Part shown: positions 39,201 to 62,300 of the stretch, in pieces
Layout of the letters: each line of letters opens with the position of its first letter
Numbering within the stretch: the first letter of the stretch is position 1
Assembly: GCF_901709675.1 (NCBI RefSeq)
Contig: NC_051094.1
Coordinates: 8,488,501 to 8,552,500, forward strand
DNA length: 64,000 bases
Direction: 5' to 3'
DNA from: Syngnathus acus
Lineage: Eukaryota; Chordata; Actinopteri; Syngnathiformes; Syngnathidae
The notes under the pieces: generated by a model
Told to the model about the DNA's origin: nothing
The model's database searches: none
What the model saw: only the letters and a program-made list of their open reading frames with translations
Translations under genes and position numbers: made by a program

Positions 39201-41831
39201 ATACCTCTCTGTGCTCATGCTTTTTCTTTCTTCGTTCCTAAAATGAAAGCAAAGCAGGTCCGTTTGTCTCCAAGCCACTTATGTTGACTTTCAATGTGCT
39301 GGTAGTTTACCTCATGATATATGTGGACCCCAGACCCAAGGAAACCTGCATAAAGTGATGCCAGGCTGTCTCTGAAAACAACAATGACAACAGCGCCATC
39401 TGTTGTCCCAGATGAGCACAGCTACTGATGTCCAGAGCATTCAGCATCTTTTCGCTCACCTTCCCGATGCCTGAAACCTGTTTCAAACAAACACACTCTG
39501 AATTTAAACATTGTTGCAACACAATTACGCATGTTGCAATAATGACAAATACGCAACATATTATGTTTTATCTGAACTAAAACGCAGTGTACTTTGCGAA
39601 CTGGGAGGTTCTGGATGAAGTCCATGACAGCCTCTCTGGTGGATGCAAGTCTGTACTGTCCGTTCGGCTTGTTCTTGTCACTGCATACCTTGGCCAGCAT
39701 CATGTTTGGAGCAATGCCTGGAGAAGGACATGAATTAATACCAGATAAGTAAATGGACAGCTGGTAAAACCCAAAGTATGAACATAAGATGTCAAATGTG
39801 AGCAAATGAACTATCACCATGAATAATGGCAACTCCACATGCAATTGTTTTTTTAGGGTGCCGTATAATGTGGACTGAACTTGATGTCATCAAGGATCAG
39901 TATATCATGCGCAGCACAATTATTTTTTGAATTTCATATTATCATTCACTGTAACTTCAAAGATAAAGACCAAACGTTTTAAGAGGCTCCACTGTATGTT
40001 TAAGGGTTAATTTCTTCTCACCTGCGCTGGCAGTCAGCATGGTCTTCTGCTCAATGCGGAAACGCATCTCCTTCACAGCCTCCTCAACAGAGGTACCAAA
40101 AAGCTCAGCAGTTTTACCCGTGGCATCGGCAGCTTCAGGACTTGACAAGGACTGAGAGGAATTTGGGCTATCTTCAAATAGCACAGGGGAGAAGCCTTTC
40201 ACCTCGGATTCCTGTTGATGCTCAGGTTGTTCTATACCTTTAAAGAAAATATATATTTCAGATGATTTTGTCAAATTGGATATATTTTTTTAATTCAGTC
40301 ATGCCTATATCAGTGCCGCTGGAGCTGTAGCGATGTGTTCGTGAGGCCTCTGGCCAGTTCTTCCTCAGTTCCAGGTGCTCTGTAAAATCCAGATAGGCTT
40401 CATCCAGACTCATTGGCTGGAAATGAGGATCATAGTCTGCAAATATCTCCCTGATCTAAAAAAGACGCACAAAAACTCATGAGCCAGTGGTTTGCACAGG
40501 CCTATAAATATGACACTGTGTGACATTCTCACCTCATTGCTCACTGATTTGTATTTATCAAAGTTGCATGGAACGATGACTAAGTGAGGGCAAAGTTTTT
40601 TGGCTATGAACCCTGGCATAGCGGCCCGAACACCATATTTCCTGGCATGGTAGTTGGACGTGGACTGTAAAAGCACAGGTGAGGAGGAAAGTTAGCAATC
40701 TTCATACAGTATTGCATCTCATTTTAATGTCCTATTAATATTTAGCAATATTTCAATACGTGCCATATGTAAGCTATACAACTTATGCACAATAAATGTG
40801 TCGTGGATAAGACTCACCAGCCACAACATGCATATTTCGAGATGAGGTACAATAAAGCTCAATCAAAACATTTGCCTATGTAAAGATAATGAGATTTTGT
40901 TTTGATGTAATCATTTAGCAATACAGTTGAAGTTTATTGCTGTGTAGCTCTGGATCAGACGAATAGCTATAATTTGTCATCAATTAACATGCTGTTAAAT
41001 TATTGTCCCACGCAGTGTTAGTCAATCATTTATCTTTGGAAAGGGAGTTTGTTTTGGATTTGGATTGTGTAGGAGTACTACAATGGGATGGCCAATGTGT
41101 TGAAATGACGACATAAATATTTTTTTGACTGACCAGCATGCTCATGGACCCAACAGCCATGGGCTTGTCCTTGAGGTCAGGACAGTCTCTCATCTCCACT
41201 GCAGCGTAGAAAGCATCCATGTCCACATGCACAATCACGCGGCTTAGGTCACGACTCTTCTCCAACTCAGAGGCCATCCTCTCCACCTATAATGAGAGCA
41301 TTGATGAAAACTAGCTCCAAATCTTGAATGTTTGCATTACATTACCTGAGCTTGGGCTTTCTTTAACTGTTGTTCTGTGATCTGTGCTTTTTGCAGCATC
41401 ATTTTCTCAATGCGCTGGTTCACCTGATGCTCCCTCTTGAGTTCATTCTCATAAAACTTGGATCCCTTCGAGTGAAGAGCAAGGACAGCATTAGCGAGAT
41501 CTATCATGACAACTTACAATCGTACACCTTTTGGGGCTATATATATCAGCGTATTGAGGATGGGAGATTTTTACACAAGGCTGTACACAGTCTTTTAAAC
41601 TCAGCCACAGCACCATTATAAAATATTTGCACTTTTCTACAGTAGATATTGGTGGATGTAATAGATCTTAACAGTTTCACAGCAAACTGAATGAGTAACT
41701 ACCTTCGATGACTCCATGATGATCTTATTGATTTTGTCTCTGTCAAGACCCTCCATACCAGCTTTGTTGTCGTTGAGGGCCATTCTGGAGAGGAATCCCT
41801 CTCCTTTAGAGGCTGCGGTACCATTTTCCAT
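36204..41831 (-). CDS. polk: DNA polymerase kappa (14 exons, in-frame stop in exon 12)
   Basis: Coding exons on the minus strand: 41831-41703, 41465-41346, 41286-41134, 40664-40533, 40455-40305, 40237-40022, 39717-39593, 39477-39311, 39237-39205, 39117-39021, 38906-38735, 37982-37074, 36557-36515, 36285-36204. The sum is 2529 nt (842 codons before the terminal stop; human about 870). Pol kappa is a Y-family polymerase that bypasses minor-groove guanine adducts. Catalytic acidic motifs are [10 protein letters not shown] (about residue 105) and SLDEAYL (about 194-200). Thumb helix-hairpin residues [12 protein letters not shown] and little-finger residues [13 protein letters not shown] follow, then a PIP-box-like KSIVGFLQ. 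Exon 12 then encodes two UBZ4 fingers of the C-x2-C...H-x3-C type (about 37506-37428 and 37220-37130). The end NTIDKFFR is a second PIP box. A TAA at 37875-37873 interrupts the frame between SIVGFLQ and the fingers. Intron 5 appears to start with GC. Confidence 0.9.
37873..37875 (-). other. polk: In-frame TAA inside polk exon 12
   Basis: On the minus strand the frame reads ...GGC TCC ACC CAA TAA GTG CGC CAA..., 17 codons after GFLQ begins. The same frame then stays open for 266 codons to the exon 12 donor, through both UBZ fingers, and joins exons 13-14 in phase. This is either a real nonsense change, a base error, or part of an unrecognised small intron. Confidence 0.85.
40238..40304 (-). 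other. polk: Short GC-AG intron of polk
   Basis: Exon 5 ends ...GGC ACT GAT ATA G and the next bases are GCATGA, with no GT dinucleotide in roughly the last 100 exon bases or just beyond. The following exon opens after TTTTCTTTAAAG and needs a phase-1 donor, which the GC site supplies exactly. Reading through hits a stop. The intron is 67 nt. Confidence 0.7.
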
Positions 41832-43265
41832 CCTGATGATCCGATTCGTGAAGTGGAAATGCTATTTCTTTTGCTCCAATAACAAGAACAAGAACTTTCA
41901 GTCTTGTAGCGTGCTAAGTGTACCATTATACAATTAGTATTATGGGTGTGTATGAGTTATACGCAAGCAAAGTGTCATTTTAAACCCAAGGACTACGATT
42001 ATTACAAATCGCGGAAATATAGTACGGCTGTAAAAACGTCAAACATTTTGTCAGTTTTGTTTTCGTTGGCACTTCCGCGTCTGCTATACATTAGCGGAAG
42101 TACGAAAATTCTTGTTCCGGTGGAAATTTTAAAATAATCATTATTTTTTTTCCAAATAGATTAAAAATAGAATATCTTATGGCTTGTGTTCAATTCGGCA
42201 AATTCAACTTTTGTTTTAAATGTCCTGGGTTTTATGGTGGGAGGCAATTTTCATTTTAAAAAAGAAAAGGGGAAAAAAACGTAATTTTGAACAGTTGTGG
42301 GCATTTTCTAATTATGACACTTGACGTCACATTCAGGTGGACCTTTAAGAGGTCAGTTGACGTGAGTTTATTTTATTTTTTACTAGACCACAGACTGAGT
42401 ACAATGCATCTGTGGACAACAGGATGAAATAATTTAGCAAGGTGTGTCTCAAATAGTAATAATCGGGATTTATTTGGAGAACATGTTTATACATTGGCCA
42501 AATCAAAATACTTCGATATTTTATTTTCAAAATATACTTATGTTCTCATTCAATTTAAAGTACGGAAATTGTAGTAGGACATTGTTTTGAAAGAAACGGT
42601 ATTTGTACTTCCGCTGCATAGCCACGCTAACTCGACGCTTGTCTTTTTCAAGTACACAGTAAAGCGTGGCTGCAGCTCCTCCCCCTCGACCCAAATGACA
42701 AGCTCTTGGAGTCGTTCGTTCGCTGTTGCTAACAAAACCACGGAAATAAAGCTGCAATGCGGCCACTTTCATCGTCATTTGTAGCTTCTTAGTTGAGGTA
42801 ACGCAGCGTCTGTAACGAGTCGGCCTTCATCGACCATTCTTTCGCTAGCAAGTCATCTGCAGGGGGCGCGCACTGGAACAGTCAGAAGTTAGGTGCCAAG
42901 TTAACATTATAGCTGGTTTGCTTTGACAGCTAACCGTTGACGCTAACTAGCTTCTCTCGGGGCTGGTCGACGTCATTTTCAAAACAAATCCCGCAAAATC
43001 GAGCGGTCGAGGCTGGACTGGACTCTCACCATTCTACACAAGTGCTTTTTTTTTTTTTTTTTTTTTTTTTCCTGCTTCGCTTAACGTTAACAGGCAGATA
43101 ACACCATACTGCTGACGGCGAGGCTAACTTTGTGTTTATTTCTAAGAGCAAGCAGGTTCTGTTTTGGTTCTGCTGCGATCGTGAGATTTCAATTAAGTTG
43201 GTGTTGAGCTAGAGTGCTCTGTTGATTTAAAAAGCCACTTAAGTTCTTTTGAATCTTGGATTTAA
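41832..43265. promoter_or_regulatory. Shared divergent promoter region of polk and cert1
   Basis: The two ATG codons are 1435 bp apart and point away from each other, as in mammals, where POLK and CERT1 (GPBP) are described as sharing a bidirectional promoter. Visible elements are an inverted ETS-like pair ACTTCCGC (42071-42078) and GCGGAAGT (42094-42101), another ACTTCCG at 42607-42613, and a full CRE palindrome TGACGTCA at 42322-42329. The part from about 42600 to 43250 is CpG-richer, as expected of a 5'UTR, and holds a 25-base T run. No TATA box stands out. Start sites cannot be placed. Confidence 0.6.
43046..43070 (+). repeat. Poly-T tract (25 T)
   Basis: A run of about 25 T directly upstream of the cert1 start, in probable 5'UTR or a first intron. 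It could be the pyrimidine tract of an acceptor, but no AG follows closely. Confidence 0.9.
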
Positions 43266-56489
<13,224 letters not shown>

Positions 56490-57872
56490 GAGGTAACACC
56501 CCGTTTACATTAAATAATGCACAACTGTGTAAACTTCCTTATATGGTGGCCAACGTTTATCCAGATATCCAGCGCTTTTCTTCATTGCTGTGTTGAATTT
56601 GATCTTCCTTTAGGACGTGAAGGCTCATCCCCCGAAAAACGAAAGCGTGCAACATGTGTCATGCCCCAGGACAACCAAGGACCCCCTTGAACACAAGAAA
56701 CTGCTCGAGTCCATCAGTATTTGTCCTTTCAGCTTAACATCTGTGGGTCCTTTTATACATAAGGTTTCCTCCTCAGTGGTTTTCAAATGATTGTTATTCG
56801 CTTTTGTGTTTATTTTGTAGATTATTTTGTACATTTTTTATGATCACAATACTTGTTGTCTTTTGGGGCTAACCGATAGCATCGATGCTACTTGTTTGCT
56901 GCTGCTAAAGAGAGAAAAGTGTGAGTGAGTGAGTGTTTCTCGCCTCCCGCCCCTCTTGTGACGACCGAGCCCGCGGTCCGTGGAGGCCGAGCACCCGAAG
57001 CATTTTTTGACCGTGTTTCTCTCCGCAAACTTTATATTTGTACGGCTTCTCCGGAGAGCGACCGTGGGACACGACGTATTGTACAGACAAACCACACTTA
57101 GTTTACCAAAGTGACAAATGTGAATTGACTGTTAAAACGCTTGAATTAGATGCCGGTAGATGTCTCATTGACAACAGATGCTATGTCGCAGCTTATCTGC
57201 TTGCACCAGGTGGCCATTTTGGTTGCCGTTGTGGCTCCTGGTATAAAAGATTCCTCTCTTTAATCGAGAGTTAAGTATGTTTCTTGATTTTTAATGCGTC
57301 CGCCCCCCTGACCTTGACTAAGCTTGTCTTGACTCTGTTATTTTTGTCTACGTGCACATTGAGTAATATCACCTTCACACAAAATTTAGCATTCCAGCGC
57401 TACTATTACATTTCACGTGGCACACTCCAGTGCACAGTGACTGATAATGATTAACTACGCCCCGGGGATGCCTTAGACACCAGCATGAGTCTGGTCATTG
57501 TTACTATACAACCACCACATGTGCAATTTATCAACAGTGACGGAAAGTGTGGTTGGGGGCGAGGGTGGGAGGTTCAGCATTTCACATCATGATCATACCT
57601 CAACATTCAAAAGAACTCTAGGTTGTTATCAAATTTTTTTTTTTTTTTTTTTGTGTGTTTGTGTTGGAGCACTCGTCCTCCAGCTGGCAGAGTTCAAGAA
57701 GGATTTTGGATGATTAATTTATAAGATCTGCGCATCATGTCCGCTGAAGAATATAGCTATTGTTTTTAATTTTGATATCGTGTCACTAATCTGCACACTT
57801 TGTACGTGTGTGAGTTGTACATCAGAAGTGTTATTTGCACTAAATGTAACGCAAGTTGACAATGTCATGTAA

Positions 57873-57878
57873 ATTAAA
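57873..57878 (+). terminator. cert1: Candidate cert1 poly(A) signal (ATTAAA)
   Basis: ATTAAA is followed about 20-50 bases later by GT-rich DNA (TTGTGCTGCACCGTG). This gives a 3'UTR of about 1.4 kb. No AATAAA was noticed between the stop codon and this point. Confidence 0.5.
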
Positions 57879-57992
57879 ATTGCTACACAACGGAATTGTG
57901 CTGCACCGTGTAATTCTTCAATTGTGATATTACACTTTGGTAACTGTCAAGGGGAAATGAGCAAAAGGTTGCACACTGATCGTTGATGTCAT

Positions 57993-57998
57993 TTTATT
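57993..57998 (-). terminator. pip5k1b: Candidate pip5k1b poly(A) signal
   Basis: Minus-strand AATAAA about 1.3 kb after the pip5k1b stop. Another lies near 58993-58998 in very AT-rich DNA, so the actual site is uncertain. Confidence 0.4.
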
Positions 57999-57999
57999 C

Positions 58000-59311
58000 A
58001 GAGCGGTCTCCTTTATAAATAGGCATTGTCTTAATGTGATTTATTCTTCTCAGCAAATGGTAAAATGTTGATTCATATAATAAATTATGGCATCGACTCA
58101 CAAGATCCAGGGATTCAACATTTATAGTTGGAAATAAATCAGGGTGAGTTATTGGACAGCATCGTGATGTAAGATTTGTAAGAGGATGCATTGCAGTATG
58201 AAATGACCTTCAATGATACAAACAAAACTATTAAAATGACCTACAAGGTCACTGAGCACAATCGGGCGTCCAGAGGGAAAGTGCATGATTTTGCGCTTCC
58301 GAGTTTGCGCTCATGTGAGCCACTCCGCCCTGCTTATGAATCATCTCTTATTACAGGAGTCCAAACATAATTGGGTTTTTTTTTTCTTCAGGAGAGGGAG
58401 CAGCCTTCCTCATTTTCCACGCCTTGGCTTTCATGGGCTGCTTTCGCCTCAGACCTTCTGAGCATCTCTCCTGCCACCATGGCTCCACTGTAAACATTTC
58501 TCATCAGATCAGAAACTAGCGGAACTGGAAAAAAAGGCTTTCTATTCAGCAGAATAAAATATATAGTAGATAAATATACTGTAGAGCAGATTGCTGTGGA
58601 GGCCATGGTAAGATACATGAAACGTAACGGCGTAAAGTGTCTTCATCACTCGGTGTGATGTCACACATGTCCATTCAGGTGATGTCGCTTTGCTGTCAAC
58701 CTCTCGTGTTGGAGATAAAAGTGGCAACATGACTGCAGCAGCAGCATAACAAAATGGAGGTTGAGATTGTAGCATGTGGCAGGTCCAAATATTCTTGGAT
58801 CACTGCAAGAGATGAAAAATTTGTCAATATTGGAGCCAATGATAGACTGAAGATGAAGAACAATGACAACTGTAATGTCATTCATTAACAATGCAAAATT
58901 ATCCATGGGCAAAACCATATTTTTTTGTCATTAAAATAAAAAATATATAATCAATTAAATTGTAATTATGAATATCATAATATACAAAACTAATTTATTT
59001 AATAACACCATTAATAAATTAAATGTATATACAATATTAAACGATTATAGAATATATATTCCTTGTTTTATTTACAGTAGATTGGATAGTTGATTTCTTA
59101 TAGTGATGTTAAAAAACTTGAAAATAAAATTTATTAAAAATCAAGAGACTTAGGTAAATAAATCAAATAAAATTACAATTGTATTTTTACAATTGACCAT
59201 TTGTGTAATTTAATAATTGGTTGAGTTGGCATGATTTTAACAATTTGACATTTAATTGATAATTGGTTAAGTCCACATAACTCAAAAAATAACATGTATT
59301 GATGTATTATT
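58000..59311 (-). other. Probable pip5k1b 3'UTR, AT-rich
   Basis: Downstream of the pip5k1b stop the DNA is strongly AT-rich between 58920 and 59330. An exon-like stretch on the minus strand near 58496-58388 follows a TTTACAG acceptor; whether it is a 3' exon is unclear. No other gene was recognised. Confidence 0.4.
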
Positions 59312-62300
59312 TTAACTGACCAAATAGACATCAAGAACCGATCCGTCATCACGGTCCATATCCACGTCCATGGTGCTATGCTCAGAGGTCAGGCATATGG
59401 CACTGTCCTCCAAGGTGAAGGTGGAGCTGGACCCAGCGTCCTCTCTGAAACCCAAGAAATGGTCACGTTTCATATCTTGAAGTGCATAGCAAGCAGTTTA
59501 ATCTACAGCTGTGTCAACACATCTGATCAACAAGACTGCAGCGCACCTCGGTCAACCTGTCTGCATAGGAAAGAAAAGCCTCATGATTTACATATTTGGA
59601 CGAAGCCGCAAGCATGGCATTGCGAGTTTTTCTTTTACTTTCATCCACAAGGGGGCAGCAGAAGACTTGTTTTCTTTGCGTGAGGTAAGGCGACTTCCTG
59701 AACACGCCAGTTTTGTAGTTTGCTCTTTTGACACGTCATTCACGTGTTTCACCAAAAAAGTCACAATACCAACTTAGATCAATACATATCTTGTCTTACA
59801 CGCAATTATATTGCATCAGTATTCCTTGCTGTCTCATTGCATGATAATGCCTTCCAATAAGCTTATATTTCTTTTCAAAAAGACTTTTTGGTGATGGTGT
59901 CATGGATCGGAATGGAGCAGGGCGACCAAATGCAGCTTGGACCAGGGTTTTTGAAGGGAAAAGGGAGTTGGAAGGGAGGACAAGGGAGGACAAGGGGAAC
60001 AAGCCAACAGAACCCGCAAACTAACGTAACTTAACGGCCTAACAAATATCAACGGAACCGACTGACAGAGCTGGCAAACAAAAAACGAACTAACAGAGAC
60101 ATGAGACAAGAACCGAGCGACGACAAACAACCCGACAGGAGTGAGGGGCAGACAGGACTTAAATACACGTCAGCTAACAAGACGTAGGTGAGAGTGATCA
60201 CACTGATCCTGGGCACACAGGAGGGGAGGGGCGAGCACACAGAAATTATGACAAAATCTATACACAATGGACTGACCGGGGACGAGTCGTGACAGACGGC
60301 ACATTGTAGCCTCCGCAAGAAAAGAGGTGAACTTAACACAAAGCAGTTCGTAGCCTCTGATGTAACCCAAGCATAAATATTTCACGATGTACACTAAAGC
60401 CGAGTGAGGTAATCCTAACCCTCTAAAAGAGCAGCGACACCTTCACGGATGCTTGAAGACCTGAAACATATATGAGCATACAGTGCTCATGCATTCTGGA
60501 AGCACTGAGTCACCTCTTCTGTGACTCATCGAATGCCAATTAGACGTGTGCAACGCAAAGGTACGGACGGAAATAGCGTGGGAGTGTGGCATGTGTGTGT
60601 ACGGCCACGCCTGTTAAAACACCCACTCCCACGCATACAGGCTCGCATAAACATGACCTCCTTCTGGTCCCCACGGCCAGGGCCTGGCCGTGTTGTGTTT
60701 TTAAGTGCTGAACTACACTCACACAGAGCAGCCAGCCATGACACAATTAAAGCAACAGAGAGGAATAACGACATTGTTTTTGCTCCCGGGGCTCGTAAAG
60801 CCACTTTGCAAATACTGATGGAGAGACAAATACATAACTAAAGAAGCTAAGCCCGTTGGCCTATCTGAAAATAAACATGGAAGGTGTCCAGACTGGTCAA
60901 TGGGCACAATTTTTCTATTAGGTCTACAGGGGAGCCAATTAAGACCACACACTTAACCGTTTTAAAAATGGACAATATACGTGCCCATGTCTATCACTAT
61001 CATGTCATTCGAAATCTGAAAATATATATTAGTTCTGAAGATGAATGAAGGTTGTAGTATTGGCCAATATAAGACCCAGTGTAAATGTAACTAAGCAATG
61101 CCTGCCATCTAGTGGTGAGTGGTGATATTAAAACTCAAACCTATACAGTGGAACCGCAGAAAAAAATACATTGCCTCCGCAAAGACAAAAAAGAAAATAT
61201 TGATGCCGCACCTTTCATCTGTTTGGTTGTCCACCCCGACCATGGAGGAGTCCTTGAAGTAAGACGAGTTAGCGGGGACCAGCTCAGGATGCAGGTATGA
61301 ACCAAACACAGCTGAGGACACAAAAGTCACAAGATGGAGGAGGTTGTCACGTGACAGGGGACAGAAAATGCAAAAGTTCACAGATTCAAATAGAAGTATT
61401 ATTTGATGATTGTATTTACTGAAGTCTTAAATTATTTTCTATTTTAAATGATCATTTCACTTTTAGCACTTATGTGGAATTTCCTTTGACATTCCAACAG
61501 AAAGCACGTTAGGGTCATTGTAGACTCCAAATCGTCCAAAAGTCAGACTGTCAGAGTTTGTCTATATTTGGCTGCAGGGTTTGTTTAATGCTCCCTAATT
61601 TCTCCACTTGAAAAGTGTCTTCAAATGACTTTGGTCGGGATTTAGTGTTACATAATCCAGCTCCTTACACTCTTTTTACAAACTGCACAAAGTTTTTACA
61701 GGCCAATTAAGCGACGGCTGATGGGCCACCAAATCCTTGTCATGGTCCATTAAAGTCACCCTGAGGGTGCACCGATGATAAAACAACCAACAGGAGACTC
61801 CTCTACGAGTATCATTCAAGATAACCTTTGCACAGATCAGGAAGGTTCACGGCGCAGTTTTTACGTACCTTGTCCATCCAGACTCGCCAGACTGCGAGCC
61901 CCCCACCGCCGCTCCCCCGTGCTCTTGTCCTCGTCCCTCTCATCCACCTGCGATGAAAGGATCTCCTGAGAGGACGACTTCAGAGCGTGGATTGATGTGC
62001 GAGTCCTCTTTGAAGGGGAAAATCGAATCTCTGCACATAAGCAAAAAAATAAATAAATAGAGGGTGGAGGTGGGGGGGGGGGCTGTCAGACTGAAGTGCA
62101 GACTAATAGCTTTGCCAAATCCTCACATCACCGCTTCGGCCGCATTCAGTCCCACAGGGAGTCCCGCACGGTTGCATAACGTGGTTATATTTAATATCGA
62201 CGGGAAGTTCCAAAACAACGGTGTGAAAGCAAAACTCATGCTTGTCGGATCATTGCATGAGAGTGGCTCAATCGATCAGCTCGAAAAGCTCTCATCGAGG

